Positions 22,826-34,497 are shown, counted from the first letter of the stretch. The stretch is DNA of 64,000 nucleotides from Dactylorhiza incarnata (GCA_033032865.1 JAWHQI010000258.1:2976001-3040000), one strand, 5' to 3'. Numbers and translations: made by a program. The notes: generated from the letters alone by a model not told the origin.

Positions 22826-25309
22826 ATGGCGTCTCTCATCACCCTTTTCCTCCTCCGGCTCTTCTTTCTCCGCCTCATCCTTCCGGTGACCGGCCAACAA
22901 GATCTGAGCAGCAGCTCCTCTTTCTCCGTCTCAGATCCACCTTGGCTCCCCTCGCAGAGCAATCGTTCGCTCCTTTCCCCAAACTCCCTCTTCTCCGCCG
23001 GCTTCCTCCCGTCCCTATCCAACTCCTCCGAATTCCACTTATCGGTCTGGGTTGAAGCCTCTGTTGATAAGACGCGCGTATGGGCTCTCGGCCCCGTGTC
23101 CTCCTCCTCTCGTCTGTTCATCTCCGCTGCCGGTGATCTCACCCTCGCCGGCCTATTGGGCGAAAACCTCTTCCCTTCCTCTGCTTCCGCCGCGCCCAAT
23201 ACCACTTTCCTCCGCATAAACGATGACGGATCTCTCACGTTCAGCAATTGGACCAGCTTCGCGTCCCATGGCGACACTCTCCTCCCCAACCAGCTTCTCC
23301 GGAACTCCTCCGTACTCTCCTCTGGGTACTATGGCTTCGATGGATCATCATTATTGTTTGATAACCAGTCGTTCTGGCGATTTTCGCCCGCCATCTCGTT
23401 GATCACCTCCGACGGTGCCCTAATGGCCGACCCAACGAACCAAGGAAACATGCTATATGCCAGTGATTATGGCCGAAGAGACACGCTTCGCCGGTTAACA
23501 CTCGACGCCGACGGAAATCTCCGTCTCTACAGCCTCTGGAGAAACTCCGACGGCCGTTGGAAGATCGTTTGGGTTGCGATGCCCGAGCTCTGTGCCATCC
23601 CAAACACTTGCGGCCCCTATTCGATCTGCGTTCCAAATGAAACCTACAATGCCATCAAATGCATCTGCGCCCCGGGTTTCCACGCCTCCGCCGACGGCCC
23701 CGAATGTGTGCGGAATAAGGACTACCTCCCGAGCAGCAAGTTTTTACAGCTAGACTACGTTCAATTCACGGCGAAGCAAGGCACAGTGAATCTTTCTCCG
23801 GTCGATTTAGATCGATGCCGATCCACCTGCCTTGGGAATTCCAGCTGCGTCGGCTTCAGCTACGCCATCGATGGACTGAAAAACTGCTACAATCATTACG
23901 GCGAGCTCGTGAATGGCCGCTGGTCCGCGACTTGGCCGATCACAACGTTCCTTCGCGTCGCGAGCTCCGAGACCGACGATTCCAATTTCACCGGATTGAC
24001 AGCGATGATCGATACGGTCTGCCCTGATCACACTAGCCTTCCATTTATGCCAAAGGAGGTGAAACCCACGGCAAGGAATATCGCCATCATCGCGACGATC
24101 TTATCGTTCGAGCTTATCCTCGGTGCGTTCTGCTTCTTAGCGTTCCTGCGCCGCTACACGAAATATGTAAACATGGCTCGAACATTAGGGCTCGAGTTCT
24201 TACCTGCCGGACGCCTGAAGCGGTTTTCCTATTCCGAGCTTCGGGAAGCGACCAAGGATTTCTCCAACATCCTTGGGAGCGGCGGCTTCGGCAAGGTCTA
24301 TTATGGGAAGCTCTCCGACGGCCGCGCAGTCGCCGTGAAGCAGCTGCGAAAGAGCTCCGGCGACACCGAGTTCTGGGCGGAGGTCAACATCGTCGCTCGG
24401 ATGCACCACCTCAATGTCGTCCGCATTTGGGGATTTTGCACGGAGAAGGAGCAGCGCTTCCTCGTATACGAGTACATCCCCAACGGTTCCCTTGACAATG
24501 TCCTCTTCCAGGATCCGGAGGAGTTCACCGGCGCCGAAGATGAAGACAGCAAGAGATATTCCAAGATCTCCGGCGGAATTCACCGGCCAGTTCTGGATCT
24601 CAGCATGCGGTATCGAATCGCTCTCGGAGTGGCGCGTGCGATCGCATATCTACACGAAGAATGCCTGGAATGGGTATTGCACTGTGACATCAAGCCGGAG
24701 AACATTCTCCTCGACGACAATTTCTGCCCTAAAGTCTCCGATTTCGGGCTATCGAAGCTGACGAGCAAGAAGGAGAGGGTATCCATGTCGAGCATAAGGG
24801 GAACGAGGGGATACATGGCGCCGGAGTGGGTTATGAATGAGGAGCCCATCACGGCGAAGGCCGACGTGTACAGCTTCGGCGTTGTGCTGCTGGAGCTGGT
24901 GGCCGGAATGCGAAACTGGGATTTCCGGCGGGATTCGGTGGAGAGCGTGGATTGGTACTATCCTAGGTGGGCGTACGATAAGGTGTTCGTAGAGAGGAGG
25001 ATGGAGGACGTATTGGATGCAAGAATTTTGGTGAGCTTTGATGATCGGGTGAAAGTGGAGACGGCGGAGAGGATGGTGAAGACGGCGATGTGGTGCTTGC
25101 AGGACCGGCCGGAGGCTCGGCCGTCGATGGGGAAGGTGACGAAGATGCTCGAGGGACTGGTGGAGCTTACTGAGCCGGCGAAGCCCACCATTTTTTACTT
25201 ATCCGAAGGAAATGTGGGCGCGAAAATTCTGCATCACTCCTTGGGTTTTAAGAGTGAGATGCAGGATCATCATTCTCCGTGTTCACTTGGCTCACTAGCA
25301 GGTCGGTAG
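22826..25309 (+). CDS. G-type (bulb) lectin S-receptor-like Ser/Thr kinase, single exon
   Basis: Intact plasma-membrane receptor kinase. I chose the ATG at 22826 because MASLITLFLL opens a signal peptide and sits in AAAATGGCG; an in-frame ATG at 22790 adds 12 residues (numbering here is from 22790, 839 aa). Order: signal peptide 13-36; bulb-lectin domain ~45-200 with many N-glycosylation sites; EGF-like cysteines 268-306; PAN-like cysteines 343-390; transmembrane helix ~430-453; kinase ~491-790. Kinase residues visible: GSGGFGKV 496-503, Lys517, catalytic HCD 631-633, DFG 651-653, APE 677-679. HCD instead of HRD makes it a non-RD kinase, a class linked to innate immunity. Intronless structure is usual for this subfamily (similar to Arabidopsis At1g34300). 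The ligand is unknown. Confidence 0.96.
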   Translation: MASLITLFLLRLFFLRLILPVTGQQDLSSSSSFSVSDPPWLPSQSNRSLLSPNSLFSAGFLPSLSNSSEFHLSVWVEASVDKTRVWALGPVSSSSRLFISAAGDLTLAGLLGENLFPSSASAAPNTTFLRINDDGSLTFSNWTSFASHGDTLLPNQLLRNSSVLSSGYYGFDGSSLLFDNQSFWRFSPAISLITSDGALMADPTNQGNMLYASDYGRRDTLRRLTLDADGNLRLYSLWRNSDGRWKIVWVAMPELCAIPNTCGPYSICVPNETYNAIKCICAPGFHASADGPECVRNKDYLPSSKFLQLDYVQFTAKQGTVNLSPVDLDRCRSTCLGNSSCVGFSYAIDGLKNCYNHYGELVNGRWSATWPITTFLRVASSETDDSNFTGLTAMIDTVCPDHTSLPFMPKEVKPTARNIAIIATILSFELILGAFCFLAFLRRYTKYVNMARTLGLEFLPAGRLKRFSYSELREATKDFSNILGSGGFGKVYYGKLSDGRAVAVKQLRKSSGDTEFWAEVNIVARMHHLNVVRIWGFCTEKEQRFLVYEYIPNGSLDNVLFQDPEEFTGAEDEDSKRYSKISGGIHRPVLDLSMRYRIALGVARAIAYLHEECLEWVLHCDIKPENILLDDNFCPKVSDFGLSKLTSKKERVSMSSIRGTRGYMAPEWVMNEEPITAKADVYSFGVVLLELVAGMRNWDFRRDSVESVDWYYPRWAYDKVFVERRMEDVLDARILVSFDDRVKVETAERMVKTAMWCLQDRPEARPSMGKVTKMLEGLVELTEPAKPTIFYLSEGNVGAKILHHSLGFKSEMQDHHSPCSLGSLAGR

Positions 25310-25616
25310 GATTAAATATAGGCCAATCCTAAGTCGCTACTTGTTCGCCGGAGAAGATTTGTAGAATTAAAAGAAGGCTCATATGTGTAGGTGGGAGAGA
25401 AATACAACCGTATGTTCTCAGATCGGACGGTATATAAAATACTAACATTATTATTACTTATAAATACAGGAGTATTTAGGAAAAATATAACCGTATGATC
25501 TGTGATCAACGGCTTAAATGGGCTCCTCTCACCATGATCTTGGGTGAGAGTTTCTCACATACAAATTTTTCTATGTGAAAAGATAGAAGAATAAGGGGGA
25601 AAGAGAAGAATAATCT
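25310..25616. other. 3' flank of the receptor kinase
   Basis: AT-rich non-coding stretch following the kinase stop, presumably 3' untranslated sequence. It ends at the target site of the TR-GAG element (ATCT just before 25617). Confidence 0.5.
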
Positions 25617-27356
25617 TGTTGCGGGTCGCTTAGGGCTCTTGGTAGACCGGTTTACTTGAACCACCTTAGCTCGGGAGCGAACCAAGCGCGCAAACAGTCA
25701 ATTTGAGATTTGTTGATTACACTGAGACTTTTTAGCGTGGAAAACCCGGAAAGGGTAAAAAACCACGTGGTAGGAGCTGTGCCGACCAAACTTCCACTAT
25801 CTTCTGGGGGGTTACAATTTGAGACATAGAAGTCGAGCGCGACAGGCCGCTGCTCGTTACAAAATAGAGAGAAAGATAGAGAAAGAGAGAATTCCGAAGG
25901 TGACAGACCACCTACAGAAAAACTAAGTCATTTCTCCTTCTGAGAAAGGAGAACAAAAGTGAGAACGTTCTGGAGAACAAAAGTGAGCACGCTGAGACGC
26001 CTTTCGGGAAAAAGGAAATCTTCGAGTCCGAAGGAGAATTTCACGAAAGTCTGCAAGAAGCACTCCCGGGTCCAGAAGGCAAGGTCCCTTGAAATGAAGC
26101 CCTGGGGCTCCTTTTATAGCTTTGGCCGGGGGTAGCCCGGTAATTTCGCCGTTGTAACCGCCGTAACCACCTTGCGGACGAATCATATTTTTCGGTTCAG
26201 AGCACACGGATCGCCATTTTTCATAATTGACCATCTTGCCCCTCGGGCAGTTCGGGCAGTTTTGTTGGAGGCGAAAAAGGCGACAAACTGTTCCTGAAAT
26301 CTGAGAAACTGGAAAGACAAAAAGTGAGCTTGCTAGAAAGACAAAATGTGAGAAGTCAGAAAAGACAAAAAGTGAGCTGAGTGCGCTCAGAAGCGTTCTG
26401 AGCGCGCAACGAACGGAGAAGCAATCTAGGCAACTGGGGAAGCGATCTGAGAGCGCAACGATCGGAGAAAACGTCCTGGTTGCTTTGTGAGGCGTTCTGA
26501 GCATGCAACGAACACGGAAGCGCTCTGAACGCGCTTAGAGGCGTTCTGAGCGTGTGACGAACACAGAATTGTTCGGGGCGGAATCTGAAACCTGAAGGGC
26601 GTACGGCGAGCCTGAAGAGGATACGTCTAAACTCCACCATGGGGGAGGTGGCTCGACCGCACCCCAAGAGGGATGCGGCCTGGGCCGTACCCCAAGAGGG
26701 ATGCGGCCTGGGCCGTACCCCAAGAGGGATGCGGCCTGGGCCGTACCCCAAGAGGGATGCGGCCTGGGCCGTACCCCAAGAGGGATGCGGCCTGGCCGCA
26801 CCCTAAGAGGGGGTGCGGCCTGGCTACAGCCCGCACCCCAAGAGGGGGTGCGGCCTGGCCGCACCCCAAGGGGGGTGCGGGCTGGCCGCACCCCAAGGGG
26901 GGGTGCGGGCTGGCCGCACCCCAAGGGGGGTGCGGGCTGGCCGCACCCCAAGAGTGGGGTGCGGCCTCGCCGCACCCCAAGGGGGGTGCGGGCTGGCCGC
27001 ACCCCAAGAGAGGTGCGGGCTGGCCGCACCCCAAAAGGGGGGTGCGGCCTGGCCGCACACCCAAGAGGGGTGTGGTTAGGCCGCACCCCTCAAGGGAGGC
27101 TCGACGCTACCGCGCGGTAGCGCCAGGCGGTTGCGTTGCGCTTGCTGCGGGCGCTACCGCGCGCGGTCCTGCTTTGCGCGGTGATGTAGTGTTTGGATGC
27201 GGCGATCGCACGCGGTCTTGTACGGGTGGTTGATGGCGGAGATAGTGGGCTTGCCCACTCTCCCACTTCCCTCTTTATCATCTTAGTGGGCCTTTGGGAT
27301 AACCACCTCTTTGACTTGTATATAAATGAATAAGAATCTTGTATGAGTACGCATCA
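25617..27356 (-). repeat. TR-GAG 3' LTR (left copy, 1740 bp)
   Basis: Homologous to 29773-31556 over its whole length. It contains a hairpin-rich 28-bp minisatellite at 26640-27095 and ends GTATGAGTACGCATCA. Confidence 0.92.
26640..27095. repeat. 28-bp GC-rich hairpin minisatellite in the left TR-GAG LTR
   Basis: About 16 units built on CCCCAAGAGGGATGCGGCCT followed by GGGCCGTA, grading to the right into GTGCGGCCTGGCCGCAC units. Each later unit is a near-perfect palindrome able to fold as a hairpin. Long open frames here in several registers come from the absence of stop triplets, not from a gene. Confidence 0.9.
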
Positions 27357-28231
27357 TAAGCCCCCCAAACCTTCGGAGTCCGAATTACTGCTCGGAGGAG
27401 TTCGGAGGTTTTGATTTTCCTTTGCGACAATTCCGACCATCGTCATCTCCGTGCGACGCGTCGTACCATGCCGAGGGTAAGCTGTTGCGATTTGCGCAAC
27501 TATGAGTCTGTCGTCTCGCGAACTTTCTGGAAGTCGTCACTTGGCTCCAGTTGTGGGAGAAACCTACATCTCGTCTTGTTCGGTTGTGATCTTGCCACCC
27601 AGCGATTGTGCTAGAGATCGTGACGAGTTTGTCGTTTAGCGTTGAAACCTGGGGAGCTTTGGGGCGATGCGATGAAGCAGCATTGAGGCGAGGTGCGCAA
27701 GGTGTGCTGAGGTGAGGTTCCCAAGCAGCGCCGAGGTAGTGCGCCCCAGCAGCGCCGAGGCAATGCGCCCAAGCAGCGCCGGCGATGCGCCCAAGCAGCG
27801 CCTAGGCGATGCGCCCAAGCAGCGCCGAGGCGATGCGCCCAAGCAGCGCCGAGGCGTGCGCCCAAGCAGCGCAGAGGCAAGGTGGTCTTTTGGGCAGACC
27901 TAGTTGAAATTGTTGTACTTAACGCTTATCCTCCACTCGTGAGAGGCCTCTTCTCTTCACCATGTTGGCGAATTTGCTGCTATGTGTTAATATCGAAGAT
28001 CGTGGGTTTAACTTTCGTAGCCTTATTTTGGATGATTCGCATTGCTGATAGAGCCAGAGAATAGCCATAGTAATTTTAGATACACAACGGATACATCCGC
28101 ACAAGTACAACTTGTGGCTTACTGTTTAAAAGCAAAAACTGGAAGAAGCAAAAACAGAAATTGATGATATATGAGACGCGGGTTGTGCGCGCTCTACTAG
28201 GGGGAAAGTTCCCCTACCCAGTACCGCTCGC

Positions 28232-29710
28232 TTATCCGCGTTGGGGTACGACGTTGTCCTCTACTGGATTGTCAGCATGCGGTCCGTGCTGGTTCGGGAT
28301 CTGGTTTAGTAAAAACCTTCCGAGAAGGCCTTGTTGGACAAGACGCTCGAATTCTTCCTTCAACCGCTTGCAGCTTTCTGTACTGTGTCCATGCCCGCGA
28401 TGGAAGTCGCAATATTGCGACTGGTTTCTTCCGCTTGACGTAAGCGGTTCGGGCCTGCGGAGCGCATTGCTATCGCGGATGGTGAGGAGAACGTTAGTCC
28501 TGGTAGTGTTCAAGGGAGTGTAGTCCTGATGCTGGCGAGATCTTCGGTCTCGGCTGGGGTTGTCGTGATGCTTGTTGTTCTTATTGGGAACTATCTGCAG
28601 TGACGACTCCTCTTTCTTCCTCTTCGAGCTCCCCTCGAACTGCCGGCGGTGTGCTTCGATGGCCTCGTCGGCGGCTATTTGAGCTTCAACTCGGTGAACG
28701 AGGTCGGGGTAACTTGGTACGGTTTCTCTCATGAGAGCTGAGTAAAAACCACTTGGGCGGAGTCCTCCAAGGAAGACACCCCGCAAGAGCTCGGGATCGA
28801 CTCCTGGGATCTGTCGAGCCTCCGTAGTGAAGCGTCGGAAGAAATCTTTGAGTGTTTCTCCGTCGTTTTGGCGGATCCCTGAGAGATGGGAGGGATCTCG
28901 GACAATTCTGCGGTTGGCGATGAATTGGTTCACGAACTGCTGTGTCATTTCTGCGAAGTTGTTGATAGCCCCATTCCGCAGGGAGTGGAACCAAGTTCGC
29001 GCTTGCCCTTTCAAGGTTGTCGGGAATACCTGACAGAGGAGCTGATCAGGGGCGCTGTAAATCCTCATAACGGTGGTGAAGTGATTGACATGTTCCAACG
29101 GATCGTCCGTCCCATCGAATGTCTCGATGCTGGGAAGCTTGAAACCATTCGGAATTGGATGTGCCAAGACTTGAGGCGACAACGGGGAGCCGTGGTGTGC
29201 GGGACGGCGGGTGAGAGTTGCGCGTCGTCCTGCTTGGGCGTACTCTTCTTCTATCATGTCGCGTATTTCCTCTCGCGTGGTTCTTTCCACCGCTCAGACG
29301 GGAGCAGCTCTTCCTTGGCGGGGGTGAAGGGGGTCAGCCTCCGGTCCTCTAACCGGCGGAGCAGGGTGAGCGGAGCTTGCAGCGTCGGAAAAATCTTCTG
29401 AGGCTTCACCTTCCCGATCGGCTCCCTCGACCGGAGCATGATTCAGAACTGGGGGTGGCGGAGCGTTCGATGCTGGAGGCTGAATGGGAACTCGAGGTGC
29501 CCCAAGGTTTCTCACGAGAGTCAGCATCTCGGCTTGTTGCTCTTCCATTTGCCGAATGCACCCTTCCAGCACCGTTGCAGGCGTAAGCATTGCCTCTTCT
29601 GCGAGAGGCGCATTGATGAGCAAGTGGGAGGGAGCTGGGTCGACATGCCCTTCCGGGATTGAACCTTCAGTTGTGCGAGCACTTCTCCTTGCCATTGCAA
29701 TTGGCGGCAA
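28232..29710 (-). pseudogene. Ty3/gypsy gag of the TR-GAG element with one in-frame stop
   Basis: Minus-strand gag starting at 29710 and ending at 28232. The frame is open except for a single TGA at 29294-29296 between RAAPV and AVERTTRE. The N-terminal third is Pro/Ala-rich. The central part is a retrotransposon gag (capsid) domain with LKGQARTWFHSLRNGAI and GETLKDFFRRFTTEA. Near the C-terminus is a zinc-binding segment YCDFHRGHGHSTESCKRLKE, the form found in Tat/Athila-type gypsy gag. The stop could be a simple CGA-to-TGA loss or a readthrough or reinitiation point; the downstream frame alone (from 29290) still carries the capsid and zinc region. Gag packages the element RNA into virus-like particles. 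Confidence 0.88.
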
Positions 29711-29754
29711 GTGTTACCTTCAGTTATCTTTGCTGAACTTTGGGAACGAATTTC

Positions 29755-29772
29755 CCACAGACGGCGCCAAGC
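29755..29772 (-). other. Primer binding site of the TR-GAG element
   Basis: On the minus strand, right after the 5' LTR, the sequence reads TTGGCGCCGTCTGTGGGA, a form common in Tat/Athila-like gypsy elements. It confirms the orientation and the gypsy affiliation. Confidence 0.75.
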
Positions 29773-31556
29773 TGTTGCGGGTCGCTTAGGGCTCTTGGTA
29801 GACCGGTTTACTTGAACCACCTTAGCTCGGGAGCGAACCAAGCGCGCAAACAGTCAATTTGAGATTCGTTGATTACACTGGGACTTTTTAGCGTGGAAAA
29901 CCCGAAAAGGGTAAAAAACCACGTGGCCGGAGCTGTGCCGACCAAACTTCCACTATCTTCTGGGGGTTACAATTTGAGACTTAGAAGTGGAGCGCGACAG
30001 GCCGCTGCTCGTTACAAAACAGAGAGAAAGATAGAGAAAGAGAGAATTCCGAAGGTGACAGACCACCTCCAGAAAAACTAAGTCATTTCTTCTTCTGAGA
30101 AAGGTGGAGAACAAAAGTGAGAACGTCCTGTAGAACAAAAGTGAGCACGTTGAGTCGCCTTTCGGAAAAAAGGAAATCTTCGAGTCTGAAGGAGAATTCC
30201 GCGAAAGTCTGCAAGAAGCTCTCCCGGGTCCAGAAGGCATGGTCCCTTGAAATGAAGCCCTGTGGCTCCTTTTATAGCTTTGGCCGGGGGTAGCCCGGTA
30301 ATTTCGCCGTTGTAACCACCGTAACCACCTTGCGGACGAATCATATTTTCCGGTTTAGAGCACACGGATCGCCATTTTTCGTAATTGACCATCTTGCCCC
30401 TCGGGCAGTTCGGGCAGTCCGGACAGTTTTGTTGGAGGCGAAAAAGGCGACAAGCTGTTCCTGAAATCTGAGAAACTGGAAAGACAAAAAGTGAGCTTGC
30501 TAGAAAGACAAAATGTGAGAAGTCAGAAAAGACAAAAAGTGAGCTGAGTGCGCTCAGAAGCGTTCTGAGCGCGCAACGAACGGAGAAGCAATCTAGGCAA
30601 TTAGGGAAGAGATCTGAGAGCGCAACGATCGGAGAAAACGTCCTGGTTGCTTTGTGAGGCGTTCTGAGCATGCAACGAACACGGAAGCCCTCCGGACGCG
30701 CTTAGAGGCGTTCTGAGCGCGTGACGAACATAGAAGTGTTCGGGGCGGAATCTGAAACCTGAAGGGCGCACGGCGAGCCTGAAGAGGATACGTCTGAACC
30801 CCACCATGGGGGAGGTGGCTCGACCGCACCCCAAAGGGGGGTGTGCCTGGGCCGTACCCCAAGAGGGATGCGGCCTGGGCCGTACCCCAAGAGGGATGCG
30901 GCCTGGGCCGTACCCCAAGAGGGATGCGGCCTGGCCGCACCCTAAGAGGGGGTGCGGCCTGGTTGCAGCCCGCACCCCAAGAAGGGGGTGCGGCCTGGAC
31001 GCACCCCAAGAGGGGTGCGGGCTGGCCGCACCCCAACAGGCGGTGCGGGCTGGCCGCACCCCAAGCGAGGTGCGGCCTGGCAGCACCCCAAGGGAGGTGC
31101 TGCCTGGCCGCACCCCAAGGGGGGTACGGCCTATCCGCACCCCAAGCGGGGTGCGGCCTATCCGCACCCCAAGCGGGGTGCGGGCTGGCCGCACCCCAAG
31201 GGGGGTGCGGGCTGGCCGCACCCCAAGGGGGGTGCGGGCTGGCCGCACCCCAAGAGGGGGGTGCGGCGTGGCCGCACCCCAAGAGGGGTGCGGTTAGGCC
31301 GCACCCCTCAAGGGAGGCTCGACGCTACCGCGCGGTAGCGCCGCGCTTGCCGCGGGCGCTACCGCGCGCGGTCCTGCTTTGCGCGGTGATGTAGTGTTCG
31401 GATGCGGCGATCGCACGCGGTTCGGGCGGTTGGTGGCGGAGATAGTGAGCTTGCCCACTCTCCCACTTTCCTCTTATCATCTTAGTGGGCCTTTGGAATA
31501 ACCACCTCCTTGACTTGTATATAAATGAATGAGAATCTTGTATGAGTACGCATTCA
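29773..31556 (-). repeat. TR-GAG 5' LTR (right copy, 1784 bp)
   Basis: Counterpart of 25617-27356, with scattered substitutions and a minisatellite of slightly different length. The two LTRs are clearly diverged, so the insertion is older than the copia element at 43301. Confidence 0.92.
30810..31310. repeat. 28-bp GC-rich hairpin minisatellite in the right TR-GAG LTR
   Basis: Same unit family as 26640-27095, but with a different order of variants and a different number of GATGCGGCCTGGGCCGT units (three versus five), showing independent change of the arrays after insertion. Confidence 0.9.
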
Positions 31557-32144
31557 ATCTGAAAGAACATCTTAGAATTATCTTTTTACATTTATTCCAT
31601 ATTCTATTATCATTCATTTGACTATATTTATATCCTTCCTATATATTACAATATCTATACAATGCTCAATTACAAATATACCCCTAACATACTAGTATAC
31701 TATATGTTACGCGCTGAAATTAGGTGTGTGATAGAAGTCTTAGGGATCCTTATTTATAAGGCGTTGTTACTTGCACATCATGTTTGGCTTTGTGCACATC
31801 AATACTATGTGCACATCCAAAATCTTATATGCATGTCAAAATGAAAATTTGAATTTTTTTCTTTGTTGGATTGAGTTTTTGTAGCAACTTGCAGACTTTC
31901 TGTCTCCCCGGCGAATCCCAAAAGATCGAACGCATTCTCGAGGCCTTTTCAGAGTGATTCTACGAGCAGCAATGGTAGGATGTTTTTGTGAGCAAAGACG
32001 TCATTTTCATCCTCTGTTATTCCCTCATCATGCTGAACACAGACCAACATAACACACAGGTGAAGATGACTGAAGAGGAGCTCATAAAAACAACAGAGAC
32101 GTCAACGGAAGAATGGATGAGGAGGCGTTTCGTGTGCTGGTTGG

Positions 32145-34362
32145 TGTAACACCACCATCCGTTAAGAAGCATATGACAGAAGGTCCGGTCGGGGCCCCAC
32201 GTCATATACTACAAAATAAACGGGAACGTCACTTAATTGAAATACCAAATGACACTAAACGACGAACCTAACTCAGAGCATTCTATGCGGAAGCAAAAGA
32301 GAGAGAGACAAAATTATAAACCACAAAACCCGAACCCGGGTATGTCCACTTCTATTAACTCGGAATGAAATGCTTTACAACAACTATTTTTTGGCACGAC
32401 GGCCTTACAATTTACCAACATCGGCGCGCAGGCCGGTCATACATGAAAAGCAAAAGAACATCAAAAGGCCTTCAAGGGCCGCAGCAGCACAAGGGCTTCA
32501 GCCCGCTAAGAGCCCGTTAAGTTCCCGCTCGGTCCAGCACCTGTACAACAAGCCCACCAAAAACGGTGGCAAAACAGGGCAACGGTCAGCTAAAGCTGAC
32601 CAAATTATAACGACCCCACCCCTTCGAGGGGGTGGCAGTTTCCCGTCCCTGCAAGAGCATCACAGCATATATATATATAACAGAATGAAGCAGCTAGCAA
32701 AGCCCACAACAGTTCATACATATGCAATCAATCACAAACGTGAGAAAGGTCTCCACGTCTCGTGCTCGCAAGGCACTCTTCGGTGGACTCCACCTTCCAC
32801 CACCATCCCCTTGATGGTTTTGCCCTTCGAGGCTAAAGTCGGTGACCCGAATACCAGGGTACCCCGTACTTTAATTGTGAACTTCCCCATAGTCCGAAGA
32901 CTCTTCCCCATTGCTTCCCGACATGCTGAGCGAGGCTTATTAATCAGGCGCACAATGGTTCGGGTGCGGGTTCGCCAAATGCCCATTGTTCACACACTCG
33001 TTGTACAACACGAAATGTGGGTATGGCGTCCCCTCAGCCCAGGTATTCTCAACTAGCCAGGCCCTAAGGAGACTAGGTTCCCTCAACTAGACCCCTCACA
33101 AGGAAGGCGTACGCGCCTCGGGTCCACCCAGCAGGACATTACAAAACACAGGCACGCAGGCCGCAAGTCCCACAACAAGCTGGGCACAGCAAACATCACC
33201 AGAACCAAGTCTGGGAGCTGTCGCCTGGCGATATCCAATATCGCCAGCGACAGTGAACAGAACTCCATTTTGGCTTCTAGCTGTGGGTGCTTCCCGGGGC
33301 ACACCCACAGGCATTGCTGCACATGCAGTAGCACTCCCACTGCCTCAGAACGCACAAAATCACCAGAACCAAGTCTGGGAGCTATCGCCTGGCGATAGTC
33401 AATATCGCCAGCGACAGTGAACAGAACTCCTTTTCTGCTTCTAACTTCGGGTGCTTCCCGGGGCACACCCCCAGGCGTTGCTGCGCATGCAGTAGCACTC
33501 TCTAGTCCTACGAAGCAGGATATCAACACGGAGTTTTCCCCCGGCACGCACAATATCAAAAAGCATCACCAATCCGGACGAACCGTCTCGGATGGGCTTC
33601 ACACAGCGCGCCTACGTCCATTTCACGCATGGACTCTACATGTATGCAAGATTTGACGGGGATAACACAAATCGACCCGTCGGAGGCCACGATCTCACCC
33701 TTTTGGGTAGGGGCCTCAACGATGCACGGAACGGACTAGAACATGTCCAAATGAGGGTAAAGAGGATCGTTACCCTTGGGAGCCGCTTCAGAGCCATCCC
33801 TTGATTTTTGGCACGGATGGAAAGGGCGTATAGCCCTCCTCTACGTGTAGCCACCAACGTTGAGGGAATCAGAGTAGTGTAGCTCCACCAAATCCAAGCT
33901 CTAGGCTAGGGTTTACTATTGGATCTCCTTCTCCAAGCTCTCCCTCTCTCTCTTTATTAAAACCCTTAGTGAATAATGAGTTTCAAGTGATTTTCGGCCT
34001 TTCTATGTCAGCCACCGAGCCTCCCTGTCCAAAACAAGGCCCCAAAGTCAATGTGCCATCAATGGTCTCGATTTCGGCTGCAAAGTACAATTTGGAGCTG
34101 TCGCCTGGCGATAGCCGCTGCCGCCTGGCGATAGCCGCTGTCGCCTGGCGACAGCGGTAAAGAACCGACTTCGACCAGTCAACGCCACAGCTGCGAACAG
34201 TGCATGACACGTGTCACGATGTCGCCAGCGTTATACTTGCTGTCGCGCGATAGCCTCTCGACAGAGGCCTTCACGCCAGACCGCTGTCGCCGGGCGATAG
34301 CCGATATCGCCAGCGACAGCGCTGGATTCCAGAAATCCAACTTTCTGAAATGGGGTCTTACA
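32145..34362 (-). mobile_element. 2.2-kb gypsy-type solo LTR, target duplication GTTGG
   Basis: The + strand starts TGTAACACCACCATCC and ends GGGGTCTTACA, the near-palindromic termini of large gypsy LTRs. It is flanked by identical GTTGG at 32140-32144 and 34363-34367. Orientation is uncertain; minus is suggested by the TGTAAGACCCC terminus. It contains two ~155-bp tandem copies (33205-33350 and 33361-33500) and palindromes of the type GTCGCCTGGCGATAG near 34096-34310. Open frames inside have no domain. Confidence 0.85.
33205..33500. repeat. ~155-bp tandem duplication in the solo LTR
   Basis: Both units start CACCAGAACCAAGTCTGGGA and contain the palindromic CTGGCGATA...TATCGCCAG pair. They differ by about a dozen substitutions. 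Confidence 0.8.
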
Positions 34363-34497
34363 GTTGGAGCGGTGTGCACATAGATTTAGGATGGGTGGGT
34401 TTGGAAAATATATTTAATGGTGTTTCATTTCTTTTTTGAGTGTGCACATAGCATTTATGGTGTGCACGTAACAACGCCCCATTTATAAAGGGATGCT

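Larger units (their letters stand above)
25617..31556 (-). mobile_element. Complete gag-only LTR retrotransposon (TR-GAG)
   Basis: Two long LTRs (25617-27356 and 29773-31556), both starting TGTTGCGGGTCGC and ending CA, surround a 2.4-kb interior that encodes only gag, on the minus strand. The duplicated target is ATCT/AATCT. No protease, RT, RNase H or integrase trace remains, so it must use enzymes from a related autonomous gypsy element. Terminal-repeat retrotransposons with GAG only are a described plant group. It lies 0.3 kb downstream of the receptor kinase. Confidence 0.9.
31741..34497. mobile_element. Inverted-repeat DNA element split by a solo LTR
   Basis: The left end reads GGGATCCTTATTTATAAGGC followed by GTTGTTACTTGCACATCAT. 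The right end, reverse-complemented, reads GCATCCCTTTATAAATGGGG followed by CGTTGTTACGTGCACACCAT. The inverted repeats span ~50 bp, and GTGCACA motifs recur inside. Excluding the solo LTR at 32145-34362 the element is ~0.5 kb and non-coding, so it is MITE-like. A target duplication was not identified. Confidence 0.7.

Noticed and set aside
26640..27233. Long overlapping open frames (Pro/Gly/Arg/His-rich) in several registers
   Set aside because: They arise from a GC-rich minisatellite lacking stop triplets in both LTR copies; register and length differ between copies and no start, domain or codon bias supports a protein.
32370..33056. 228-codon plus-strand frame
   Set aside because: Located in the 2.2-kb solo LTR, no recognisable domain or signal; random openness is more likely.
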